NCBI GenBank assembly: GCA_035648735.1
Contig: DASRKX010000085.1
Span: 1-15,209, forward strand
Source of the DNA: REEB95 sp035648735
GTDB lineage: Bacteria; Pseudomonadota; Alphaproteobacteria; ATCC43930; CGMCC-115725
Reading direction: 5' to 3'
DNA length: 15,209 bases
The notes beneath the pieces are model-generated. The model saw only the letters and a list, made by a program, of their open reading frames with translations. It made no database searches and was not told the DNA's origin. The position numbers and the translations under genes were made by a program. This document shows positions 6,098 to 13,374 of this stretch, piece after piece (positions within the stretch are counted from its first letter, which is position 1; each line of letters starts with the position of its first letter).

Positions 6098-6934
6098 CTA
6101 TTCGGCCGGATTGAGCCCTGGCTTGGCGGGGCCGTCGGCGCGGCCGTAAAGGCGCATCAGCCCGCCGATGATCGCCAGCGTCGCGACGTAAAAGATGAGT
6201 TGAACGCCCGACGGGTGCGAAACATACCCGACCAGGGCATGCAGCATCTGCCCGAATATGCTGTTCTCGGTCAGCAGGAAGGAGCTGTCCCATAACATGC
6301 CGAGCGACGGCAGGAATCCGGCCTGCGCCAGGAAGGCGGAACCCTGCGAGGCAAGCCCCGCGGCGAGCAGCAGGATCATCCAGCTCGTCACGGTGAAGAG
6401 ATGGCGCAGCGGAATGGTGAGCAGGCCCCAATAGAGCGCGGCCCCGACCGCGATGCCGGCCGCAAGGCCGGCCACGCCGCCGCCGAACAGCGGAGCAATG
6501 CCGGTGCCTTGCGCCGCCGCGATGCCGTAGACGAAGAGGACGGTTTCCGATCCCTCGCGCAACACCGCGAGGCCGACGACGATGCCCAGCGCATAGAGCG
6601 GCTTGCTCCCCGCGCGCACCGCGTTGCCGATGCCGGAGGCGTGCGCCGCCAATTGCCGGCCATGCCGGTTCATCCACACATTGTGCCAGCCGAGCATGCC
6701 AACGGCGGTGAACAGGATCGCGGCATCGAACAGCTCCTGCCCCATGCCGGAGACCGCCGCGGCGATCTCGCCGGTGAAAGCCGCGACCAGCGTCGCGCCC
6801 AGCACGCCCGCCGCGATGCCGGTGAGGACCGTCGCGTTGCGGCCCGGCACGCCCCGGCTTGCCGCCAGCACGATGCTGACGATGAGCGCGGCCTCGAGGA
6901 CCTCGCGAAAAACGATGACGGCAATTGCCAGCAT
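6098..6934 (-). CDS. FTR1-family high-affinity iron permease
   Basis: This 278-aa polytopic membrane protein has about seven hydrophobic segments. Both REGLE-type motifs characteristic of FTR1 iron permeases are present: R10-E-V-L-E14 in the first helix and R126-E-G-S-E130 in the middle, whose Glu residues are thought to pass iron through the membrane. Family members import iron at the inner membrane, usually with a periplasmic partner (EfeO/P19-like) and sometimes an oxidase. No such partner is next to it here, so it would act with genes elsewhere. ATG 6934 begins directly with the first helix, and no strong ribosome site is visible. A Fur-box-like dyad lies 37-51 bp upstream, which would fit iron repression. 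The ThDP enzyme gene follows on the same strand. Confidence 0.92.
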   Translation of the reverse strand: MLAIAVIVFREVLEAALIVSIVLAASRGVPGRNATVLTGIAAGVLGATLVAAFTGEIAAAVSGMGQELFDAAILFTAVGMLGWHNVWMNRHGRQLAAHASGIGNAVRAGSKPLYALGIVVGLAVLREGSETVLFVYGIAAAQGTGIAPLFGGGVAGLAAGIAVGAALYWGLLTIPLRHLFTVTSWMILLLAAGLASQGSAFLAQAGFLPSLGMLWDSSFLLTENSIFGQMLHALVGYVSHPSGVQLIFYVATLAIIGGLMRLYGRADGPAKPGLNPAE

Positions 6935-6970
6935 GATCGGTCGACAGCCCGGAGCGGTGGAAACTGCAAA

Positions 6971-6985
6971 TGCGAAGCGTTCTCA
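6971..6985 (-). promoter_or_regulatory. Fur-box-like dyad upstream of the FTR1 gene
   Basis: TGCGAAGCGTTCTCA fits the 7-1-7 Fur pattern TGATAATNATTATCA allowing GC substitutions: TG-GAA and TTC-CA are symmetrical about 6978. It lies 37-51 bp before the permease start, where an iron repressor would act. One half-site pair and the bases next to the centre do not match, so this is a candidate only. Confidence 0.42.
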
Positions 6986-7186
6986 ACGTAACAGGGGAAC
7001 CGACCCTTCGCAAGCCTTGTTTCCTTGGCAGCGGTCGCTTGTGGCTGAATCCGCACGCTGGGTTTCCTGCGCTGCGTTCGCTAGCGGACAAATTGGCATA
7101 TCGCAGGACGATTTGCCGCAGGACCGTCTAAATTATTGGACAAGGTCCGCCGGGCGAGAATAACTCGACAACCTCGGAGAAGCGCC

Positions 7187-7615
7187 ATGGACCCCCCGCG
7201 CACCAGCCCGCCGACCGGCACCGAACGGGACGCCGTGCTGACGGCCAATCTTGCCTTCTATAGCGCCTTCGGGCTGCACGATTTTCCCGCGATGGACGCG
7301 TTGTGGGCGCGCCGGGCGCAGGTTCTCTGCCTCCATCCCGGCTGGTCGGCGATCGTGGGTCGCGCGGCGGTGATGAAAAGCTGGCGCACCATCCTGGCGA
7401 AGAATGGCGAGCCCTTCCATATCCAATGCCACGCGGAGCAGGCGTTCCTGTACGGCGATTTCGCCATCGTGCTGTGCGAGGAGGAATTGCCCGGCGGCGT
7501 GCTGGCGGCGACCAACGTCTTCGTCCGCGAGGACGCCCAATGGCGCATGGTGCATCATCAGGCCAGCGCCATCATCCCCCCCTATCCCGCCGTCCGTTCC
7601 GACCTGCCGCTTTGA
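7187..7615 (+). CDS. nuclear transport factor 2 (SnoaL-like) family protein
   Basis: This is a 142-aa soluble protein. It shows an NTF2-like cone fold pattern: an N-terminal helix (TANLAFYSAFGLHDFPAMDALW, split by Gly), then CLHPGWSAIVGRAAVMKSW and a C-terminal pair of strands (TNVFVRE, WRMVHHQAS). This HPGW...G...V..SW form is a common DUF4440/SnoaL_3-like subgroup of unknown function. Family members are small-molecule-binding proteins or enzymes, and no catalytic assignment is safe here. ATG 7187 is preferred over the longer ATG 7136 because GGAGA stands 7 bases before it and the longer N-terminus is basic and unlike the family. It is convergent with the MFS gene, with only 2 bp between the stops, and divergent from the FTR1 gene. 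Confidence 0.82.
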   Translation: MDPPRTSPPTGTERDAVLTANLAFYSAFGLHDFPAMDALWARRAQVLCLHPGWSAIVGRAAVMKSWRTILAKNGEPFHIQCHAEQAFLYGDFAIVLCEEELPGGVLAATNVFVREDAQWRMVHHQASAIIPPYPAVRSDLPL

Positions 7616-7617
7616 CT

Positions 7618-9024
7618 CTAGGCGTGCGCCGCCCGGCGCGCGCCGATCAGGAACCAGGCGATGGCGGCACCGAGCATTTCGCCCGCGCCACCGATGGCGA
7701 AGGCCCAGCGCATGCCGAGGATCATCCCGGCCCCGCCGCCCTCCGCATGGGCGGCGTAGATCGCGCCGAGGATGGCGACGCCGAGCGTCGCCCCCACCAT
7801 GCGCGCGGTATTGACCAGGCCCGACGCGGTGCCCGCGCGCGCGGCCGGTACGCTGGCGACCGCGGCGTCCACCACCGGGCCGGTGTTGAGGCCGAGACCG
7901 ATGCCGATGATAACGAACGCCGCCTCGATGGCGTAGAGGCTGGTCTGCGGCGTCAATGCCGTCAGCATCAGCAGTCCCGCGCCCATGGCGGCCATGCCCG
8001 CGGTCATCACCGCGCTGCGTCCGAAACGCACCGACAGCCGGCCGGCGCGCTGCGAGACCAGGAAGAAGGTGAGCGACATCGGCAGCAGCTCGAAGCCCGT
8101 GAGGAACACCGAGGCGCCGCGCAGGTTTTGGAAATACAGCGCCATGAGGAAGAACATCGAATACATGCCGAAGGTCATCAGCCCGGCCACCGCCATCGCC
8201 GCCGGCAGCCCGGCATGGCGGAACAGGGCGAAGGGCATCAGCCCGTTGGACAGGCGGCGCTCGATCAGCAGGAAGGCGAGCGACGCCGCGACGCCGATTG
8301 CCATGGCGGCGAGGATGGGCGCCGACATCAATCCCAGATGCGGCCCCTCGATGGCGGCGAAGGTGATGCCGCCCAGCGCGGCAATGGCCAGGAATTGACC
8401 GCGCAGGTCGAGACGGCGCCCTTGCGGATCGGATGACTCGCCCAGGAATCGGACGGCCAGAACCAGCGCCAGCGCGCTGACCGGCACGATCATCAGGAAG
8501 ATCGCGCGCCAGCCGATCGCCTCGACGATCCAGCCGCCCAGCGTCGGTCCGATGGCGAAGGCGAGGCCGTTGCAGCTCGCCCACAGCGCGATGGCGTGCG
8601 AGCGCTCCTTCGGGTCGGGATAGGTCACCGCAAGAATGGACAACGACGTTGGCAGCATCAGCGCCGCGCCGATGCCGGTGAGGCCGCGGCCGGCGACCAG
8701 CAGGAATTCGTTAGGCGCCACGCCGCAAGCCAGCGAGCCCAGCGTGAACACGCCGACGCCGAGAATGAAAACGCGGCGGCGGCCGTAGAGGTCGCCGAGC
8801 GCGCCGGCGGTCAGCAGCAGGCTGGCATAAAGCAGATTGTAGACGTCGATCACCCATTGCAGCGTGTTGGTGCCGGCGTGGAAGTCGGCGCCGATGCTCT
8901 TGACCGCCAGATTGACCACCGAGGTATCGAGCTGCGCCATCAGCACGGCGAGGCACATCGCGGCCAGCACATAGCGCTTGGCTCGCGGCGCCGCCACGCG
9001 GCACTTGCTCAAAACGGCGTTCAT
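7618..9024 (-). CDS. MFS efflux transporter, DHA2 (EmrB/QacA) family
   Basis: This 468-aa inner-membrane protein has about 14 predicted helices, the number for the DHA2 drug:proton antiporters. Visible motifs are LDTSVVNLAV (motif D1, near 32-41), GALGDLYGRRRVF after helix 2 (motif A) and GPTLGGW in helix 5 (antiporter motif C). Together they indicate proton-coupled export of drugs or other small amphipathic compounds; substrate is unknown. No separate membrane-fusion (EmrA-like) gene is next to it. ATG 9024 has AGGAG 7 bases upstream. It is divergently transcribed from an ArsR-type regulator across 175 bp that holds a perfect 22-bp palindrome, so repression by that regulator and induction by the exported compound is the natural model. 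The stop is 2 bp from the stop of the NTF2-like gene. Confidence 0.92.
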   Translation of the reverse strand: MNAVLSKCRVAAPRAKRYVLAAMCLAVLMAQLDTSVVNLAVKSIGADFHAGTNTLQWVIDVYNLLYASLLLTAGALGDLYGRRRVFILGVGVFTLGSLACGVAPNEFLLVAGRGLTGIGAALMLPTSLSILAVTYPDPKERSHAIALWASCNGLAFAIGPTLGGWIVEAIGWRAIFLMIVPVSALALVLAVRFLGESSDPQGRRLDLRGQFLAIAALGGITFAAIEGPHLGLMSAPILAAMAIGVAASLAFLLIERRLSNGLMPFALFRHAGLPAAMAVAGLMTFGMYSMFFLMALYFQNLRGASVFLTGFELLPMSLTFFLVSQRAGRLSVRFGRSAVMTAGMAAMGAGLLMLTALTPQTSLYAIEAAFVIIGIGLGLNTGPVVDAAVASVPAARAGTASGLVNTARMVGATLGVAILGAIYAAHAEGGGAGMILGMRWAFAIGGAGEMLGAAIAWFLIGARRAAHA

Positions 9025-9133
9025 CGGGCTGCTCCTGGGCGGTCACTATCGAACTGCCGCGCGGGCGGTGTCGTTCCGTTTCTTGCGCGGCAATTCAAAG
9101 ATGGTCGCGATGGCGGCTGAAGTCCCGCGGAAA

Positions 9134-9155
9134 CACTTCGGCCGCGGCCGAAGTG
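9134..9155. promoter_or_regulatory. perfect 22-bp palindrome between MFS exporter and ArsR-type regulator
   Basis: The half-site CACTTCGGCCG is followed immediately by its exact reverse complement, centred between 9144 and 9145. It lies 109 bp from the exporter start and 44 bp before the regulator start, and no T-run follows, so it is not an intrinsic terminator. A dimeric winged-helix repressor site is the simplest reading; being GC-rich, it is unlike the AT-rich classic ArsR boxes. Confidence 0.6.
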
Positions 9156-9199
9156 AATTCGCATGTATCGGACGGCGCGGCGCCCTATATTGGATCGGC

Positions 9200-9931
9200 A
9201 TGCTCGCCAATCTCGACATTGCCCAGATTGCCGCGTTGATCGGCGACCCGGCGCGCGCCAATATCCTGGCCGCGCTGGGAGATGGCCGCGCCCTCACCGC
9301 GACCGAGCTCGCCTATGCCGCCGGGGTTTCGCCGCAAACCACCAGCGGGCATCTCGCCAAGTTGACGGACGGCAAGCTGTTGACCGTGGTCCAGCAAGGC
9401 CGCCACCGCTATTACCGCCTGGCCTCGCCGCAGGTCGGCCGCATGCTCGAAGGCATCATGGCGGTGGCCGCCGATGGGCCGCCGCGCCGGCGCCCGCCCG
9501 GCAAGCTCGACGAGGCGATGCGCCACGCCCGCACCTGCTACGATCATTTCGCCGGCCGACTCGGCGTGGGACTGGCGCAGACCATGAGCGCGCACGGCCA
9601 TGTCGTTCTGTCGGCCGAGGGCGGCGAGATGACGCGCGCGGGCTTGAAATTCCTCGATCGCTTCGGCATCGACACGGCGCGGCTGCAACAGGAACGTCGC
9701 GCCTTCTTCCGCCCCTGCCTCGATTGGAGCGAGCGGCGCCTCCATATCGGCGGCGCCATCGGCGCGGCCCTCGCCGCGCGCTGCTTCGATCTGGGCTGGG
9801 TGCGCCGCATGCGCGACGGCCGCGCCGTCATCGTCACGCCGCACGGCCGCGCCGGCTTCGATAAAAGCTTCGGCCTGCGGCTCGCGCCGGAGCCGCTCAG
9901 CCCGCCAGCACGCGCCGGATCGCGCCGGTGA
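9200..9931 (+). CDS. ArsR-type winged helix-turn-helix transcriptional regulator
   Basis: This is a 243-aa protein. The N-terminal winged helix covers about residues 5-80, with recognition region LTATELAYAAGVSPQTTSGH and wing GRHRYYRLASP. A long C-terminal part follows with ARTCYDHFAGRLG and RPCLDWSERRLHIGGAIGAAL, hallmarks of a larger ArsR-type subfamily about twice the length of classic ArsR. The metal-binding ELCVCDL motif of ArsR/SmtB is absent, so it probably senses an organic ligand or redox state; the conserved Cys residues in the C-terminal half are possible sensors. ATG 9200 begins the domain naturally; the frame extends upstream to 8978 but lacks family likeness and crosses the MFS start. 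No clear ribosome site; TATATT lies 8 bases before the ATG. It overlaps the end of bioA by 35 bp, tail to tail. Confidence 0.88.
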   Translation: MLANLDIAQIAALIGDPARANILAALGDGRALTATELAYAAGVSPQTTSGHLAKLTDGKLLTVVQQGRHRYYRLASPQVGRMLEGIMAVAADGPPRRRPPGKLDEAMRHARTCYDHFAGRLGVGLAQTMSAHGHVVLSAEGGEMTRAGLKFLDRFGIDTARLQQERRAFFRPCLDWSERRLHIGGAIGAALAARCFDLGWVRRMRDGRAVIVTPHGRAGFDKSFGLRLAPEPLSPPARAGSRR

Positions 9932-11153
9932 GCTGCGTCATCTCGCCGGGCGCGATGGTGAAGGACGGCGTCAGGTAGACGACCCGGCCGAACGGGCGGA
10001 TCCACGCGCCCGCGGCGACGAAGCGCCGGCGCAATTCCTCCACATCGTCGAGCCGCGCCAATTCAACCACGCCGATGGCGCCCTTGACGCGCACATCCTT
10101 GACGCCCGGCAGGGCGCGACAGGTTTCCAATTCGCGCGCAAGCTGGCGTTCGATCGCCGCGACCTGCTCCAGGCGCGGCTCGCGCTCGAACAGATCGAGC
10201 GAGGCATTGGCGGCGGCGCAGGCCAGCGGATTGCCCATGAAGGTCGGGCCATGCATCAACGCGGCGGACGGCTCGTCCGCCAGGAAGGCGCCGAACACCT
10301 TGCGGTTGGCGACGGTCGCGGCCAGCGCCAGCGTGCCGCCGGTCAGCGCCTTGGACAATGTCACGATGTCGGGCACGACACCCGCCTCCTCCATGGCGAA
10401 CATCCGCCCGGTGCGGCCGAAGCCGGTGAAGATCTCGTCGAAGATCAGCAGCAGCCCATGGCGATCGGCGAGATCGCGCAAGCGCCGCAGCGCCGCCGCA
10501 TCGTGGAAGATCATGCCGCCCGCGCCCTGCACCAGCGGCTCGACGATCATGCCGGCGAGGCTCCCGGCGTTCGCGCTCAGGAAATCATCGAGCGCCGCCA
10601 GGCTTGCTGCGTCGCGCGGCAGATCGAGAAGATGCTGCGGCGGCAGGGCGCGCGCGAAGGCGCGGTGCATGCCCTCTTCCGCGTCGCTCACCGCCATCGC
10701 ACCCAGCGTGTCGCCGTGATAGGCCGCCTTGAAGCCGACGAATTGGCGGCGTCCGGCCGCGCCGCGATTGATCCAATACTGCAACGCCATCTTGAGCGCG
10801 ATCTCGACCGCGACCGAGCCGGAATCGGAAAAGAACACATGATCGAGATCGTCAGGCAGCAAGCGCGCGAGACGGCGCGCGAGATTTTCCGCCGGCGCAT
10901 GCGTCAGGCCGGCCAGCATGACATGCGGCATGATGTCGAGCTGGCGCGCGACTTCGGACCGGATATGCGGATGGTTGTAGCCGTGGCAGGCCGTCCACCA
11001 CGACGCGATGCCGTCGATCAGCACCCGTCCGTCGGCAAGGTGGATGCGGCAGCCCTCGGTGCGCTCGACGGGAAGCGCGGCGGCTTCGGTGCGCATCTGC
11101 GCATAGGGCCGCCAAAGATTGCGGCCGGCACGATCGACGCCGGATGAATCCAC
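9897..11153 (-). CDS. bioA: adenosylmethionine-8-amino-7-oxononanoate aminotransferase
   Basis: This 418-aa fold-type I PLP aminotransferase converts 7-keto-8-aminopelargonate (KAPA) to 7,8-diaminopelargonate, using S-adenosylmethionine as amino donor. Visible signatures: N-terminal NLWRPYAQM (12-20), the BioA-specific SWW (51-53), the PLP-phosphate region SDSGSVAVE (109-117), AYHGDT (144-149), FDE with D239, and the PLP lysine K268 in TLSKALTGG. The Trp pair and AYHGDT favour BioA over ornithine-type aminotransferases. The GTG at 11153 shares its first base with the TAG stop of bioB (TAGTG), so translation is coupled; the family's N-terminus matches this start. The 3' end overlaps the ArsR-type gene on the other strand by 35 bp. 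Confidence 0.94.
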   Translation of the reverse strand: MDSSGVDRAGRNLWRPYAQMRTEAAALPVERTEGCRIHLADGRVLIDGIASWWTACHGYNHPHIRSEVARQLDIMPHVMLAGLTHAPAENLARRLARLLPDDLDHVFFSDSGSVAVEIALKMALQYWINRGAAGRRQFVGFKAAYHGDTLGAMAVSDAEEGMHRAFARALPPQHLLDLPRDAASLAALDDFLSANAGSLAGMIVEPLVQGAGGMIFHDAAALRRLRDLADRHGLLLIFDEIFTGFGRTGRMFAMEEAGVVPDIVTLSKALTGGTLALAATVANRKVFGAFLADEPSAALMHGPTFMGNPLACAAANASLDLFEREPRLEQVAAIERQLARELETCRALPGVKDVRVKGAIGVVELARLDDVEELRRRFVAAGAWIRPFGRVVYLTPSFTIAPGEMTQLTGAIRRVLAG

Positions 11154-12121
11154 TAAGAGGCCGCCATCGGCGTCAGGCCGAGCCGGTCCATCATCTCGGC
11201 ATCGGCGTCGCGCGCCGGATTGGGCGTGGTGAGCAGGCGCGGCCCGCAGAAGATCGAATTGGCGCCGGCGAGGAAGCACAGCGCCTGCATTTCCTCGCTC
11301 ATGCCCTCGCGCCCCGCCGAGAGGCGCACCACGGAGCGCGGCATGCAGAGCCGCGCGACCGCGACGGTGCGCACGAACTCGATAGGGTCGAGCGCCGGCG
11401 TGCCGGCGAGCTTCGTGCCTTCGACCTGCACCAGCAGATTGATCGGCACGCTTTCCGGATGGATCGGAAGATTCGCCAAGGCGGCGATGAGCCCGACGCG
11501 GTCGCCGCGGCTTTCGCCCATGCCGACGATGCCGCCGCAGCACAGCTTCATGCCGGATTCGCGCACGCGCGCCAGCGTGTCCAGCCGGTCCTGGTAAACC
11601 CGCGTGGTGATGATCGCGCCGTAGAATTCGGGCGAGGTGTCGAGATTGTGGTTGTAGTAGTCGAGGCCGGCCGATTTGAGGCGCCGCGCCTGGTTCTCGG
11701 TCAGCATGCCGAGCGTCGCGCAGGTCTCGAGCCCGAGCGCCTTGACGCCCTCGATCATGCCGCAGACCGCGTCGAGATCGCGGTCCTTGGGCTCGCGCCA
11801 CGCGGCGCCCATGCAGAAGCGCTGCGCGCCCGATTCTTTGGCGGCGCGCGCCTCGGCCAGCACCGCCGGCACATCCATCAGCTTGGCGGCGTCGATTCCC
11901 GCCTCGAAATGCGCGCTTTGCGGGCAATAGGCGCAATCCTCGGGGCAGCCGCCGGTCTTGATCGACAGCAGCGTCGAGAGCTGCACCTCGTTCGGGGCGA
12001 AGCCGCGGCGATGGGCCGTCTGCGCGCGGAACACCAGCTCGGTGAAGGGCAGATCGTATAGCGCCTCGATCTCGGCGGCGCTCCAATCGTGCCGGAGGGC
12101 GTCTTGCGCGTCGCTGGACAT
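11153..12121 (-). CDS. bioB: biotin synthase (radical SAM)
   Basis: This 322-aa enzyme inserts sulfur into dethiobiotin to give biotin. The radical-SAM 4Fe-4S cluster motif is CPEDCAYC with C59, C63 and C66. The sacrificial 2Fe-2S cluster ligands correspond to C103, C134, C194 and R266 (RLSAGRE). Substrate-binding YNHNLDT is present at 156-162. Length and motifs are complete. ATG 12121 has AAGGGG 8 bases upstream, which lies in one arm of an imperfect inverted repeat. It leads the bioB-bioA operon, divergent from bioF-bioD. The two transcription units together cover KAPA to biotin. No BioR-like box (TTATMKATAA) is present before it. Confidence 0.97.
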   Translation of the reverse strand: MSSDAQDALRHDWSAAEIEALYDLPFTELVFRAQTAHRRGFAPNEVQLSTLLSIKTGGCPEDCAYCPQSAHFEAGIDAAKLMDVPAVLAEARAAKESGAQRFCMGAAWREPKDRDLDAVCGMIEGVKALGLETCATLGMLTENQARRLKSAGLDYYNHNLDTSPEFYGAIITTRVYQDRLDTLARVRESGMKLCCGGIVGMGESRGDRVGLIAALANLPIHPESVPINLLVQVEGTKLAGTPALDPIEFVRTVAVARLCMPRSVVRLSAGREGMSEEMQALCFLAGANSIFCGPRLLTTPNPARDADAEMMDRLGLTPMAAS

Positions 12122-12126
12122 CAGGC

Positions 12127-12195
12127 TACCCCTTGGCCGATTGCGGCCTTGCTTTCGCAGGGCCTCGGGGTAACGCTACCGCCCCCCACCGTCAA
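12127..12195. promoter_or_regulatory. divergent bioB/bioF control region with dyads
   Basis: For bioB (minus strand) a TTGACG at 12195-12190 stands 17 bases from TACCCC at 12172-12167, a weak sigma-70 promoter. Two dyads overlap it. One is an imperfect 12-bp palindrome GGTAACGCTACC (12169-12180, 10 of 12 symmetrical). The other is an inverted repeat TACCCCTTGGCC (12127-12138) against GGCCTCGGGGTA (12161-12172), 10 of 12 pairs with a 22-base loop. The lower arm contains the bioB ribosome site. They may be operator(s) or an RNA hairpin hiding the ribosome site; the sequence alone cannot decide. Confidence 0.45.
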
Positions 12196-12210
12196 GCGGA
12201 AGCCCCGCCC

Positions 12211-13374
12211 TTGCCGCCAGAGAAATCCTCGCTCGATCGCTTTGCCGAAGAGAAGCTGCAGGCGCTGGCCGCGCGGCAGCTCCGCCGCATCCTCGTCGAA
12301 AGCGCGCGCGAGGACGGCATCCATGTCCGGCGCGGCGGCCGCCTGCTGGTCTCGTTCTCCTGCAACGACTATCTCAATCTGTCGCAGGATGCGCGGGTGA
12401 AGGAGGCGGCGATCGAGGCGGTGCGTCAATACGGCGCCGGCGCGGGTGCTTCGCGCCTGGTCACCGGCAACCATCCGCTCTACGCCCTGCTCGAAGCGCG
12501 CCTCGCCGCGCTCAAGGGCACCGAGGCGGCCTGCGTCTTCGGCTCGGGCTACCTCGCCAATATCGGGATCATCCCGGCGCTGATCGGCAAGGACGATCTT
12601 TTGCTTATTGATGAGCTTTCTCATGCCTGCCTCGGGGCGGGAGCCCGGCTGACCCGCGCGACAGTCATGACATTCCGGCACAACGATCTGGGCCATGCCG
12701 AGGCGCTGCTGCGCGAACACCGGCCGCGCCATCCGCGCGCGCTGCTCGCGACCGACGGCGTGTTCTCGATGGACGGCGACCGGGCGAAGTTGCCCGGCCT
12801 CGCCGAGCTTGCCGCGCGCCACGATGCCTGGCTGCTGGCGGACGACGCGCATGGGCTCGGCGTGCTCGGCGGCGGGCGCGGCTCGGGCGCGGCCTTCGGC
12901 GGCGCGGCAGGCGTGCCGCTGCAGATGGGCACGCTGTCGAAGGCGGTCGGAGCCTATGGCGGCTACCTCTGCGCCTCGCACGCCGTCGTCGAGCTGATCA
13001 AGAATCGCGCGCGCAGCTTCGTCTATTCGACCGGCTTGCCGCCTGCGGCGGTCGGCGCCGCCATCGCCGCGCTCGACATCATCGCCAACGACCGCGATCT
13101 CGTCGAGAAGCCGCTGCGCCACGCCAGGGAATTCACCCGGCTTGCGGGCCTGCCGGAAGCGCAAAGCCCGATCGTGCCGATCGTTCTCGGCGCCGCTGCG
13201 CGCGCCCTCGCCGCCGCCAAGCTCCTCGAGGACGAAGGATATCTCGCAATCGCCATCCGGCCGCCGACGGTGGCCGAGGGCACGGCCCGGCTGCGGCTCG
13301 CCTTCACCGCCGCGCATCAGGCAGCCGACATCGCCAATCTTGCGGCGCTGATCCGCGACCGCATCCTGCGATGA
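12211..13374 (+). CDS. bioF: 8-amino-7-oxononanoate synthase (KAPA synthase)
   Basis: This 387-aa alpha-oxoamine synthase condenses a pimeloyl thioester (pimeloyl-ACP or -CoA) with L-alanine, releasing CO2, to give KAPA. Features: SFSCNDYLNLS (48-58), GAGAGASRLVTGNH (75-88), DELSHAC with H138, ATDGVFSMDGD (180-190), DDAHGLG (211-217) and the PLP lysine K244 in GTLSKAVG. The start is uncertain. TTG 12211 fits the family's length with a purine-rich GCGGAAG upstream. TTG 12133 in the same frame would add 26 unlike residues and run through the bioB control region. The gene ends in an ATGA overlap with bioD. Confidence 0.94.
   Translation: MPPEKSSLDRFAEEKLQALAARQLRRILVESAREDGIHVRRGGRLLVSFSCNDYLNLSQDARVKEAAIEAVRQYGAGAGASRLVTGNHPLYALLEARLAALKGTEAACVFGSGYLANIGIIPALIGKDDLLLIDELSHACLGAGARLTRATVMTFRHNDLGHAEALLREHRPRHPRALLATDGVFSMDGDRAKLPGLAELAARHDAWLLADDAHGLGVLGGGRGSGAAFGGAAGVPLQMGTLSKAVGAYGGYLCASHAVVELIKNRARSFVYSTGLPPAAVGAAIAALDIIANDRDLVEKPLRHAREFTRLAGLPEAQSPIVPIVLGAAARALAAAKLLEDEGYLAIAIRPPTVAEGTARLRLAFTAAHQAADIANLAALIRDRILR

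Noticed and set aside
8978..9199. N-terminal extension of the ArsR-type regulator
   Set aside because: The extra residues have no family likeness and cross the start of the divergent MFS gene and the palindrome; ATG 9200 begins the winged helix directly.
9897..12086. An open minus-strand frame of 729 codons that could be read as one long fusion protein ending in BioA
   Set aside because: Its first part is the out-of-frame reading of bioB; only the part from GTG 11153 matches BioA, and bioB itself is complete in another frame.
12133..12210. Longer bioF start at TTG 12133
   Set aside because: It would place the coding region over the bioB ribosome site and dyads and adds residues not typical of KAPA synthases.
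12122..12210. BioR-type operator expected in alphaproteobacterial biotin operons
   Set aside because: I read the whole bioB/bioF gap on both strands and found no TTATMKATAA-like site.
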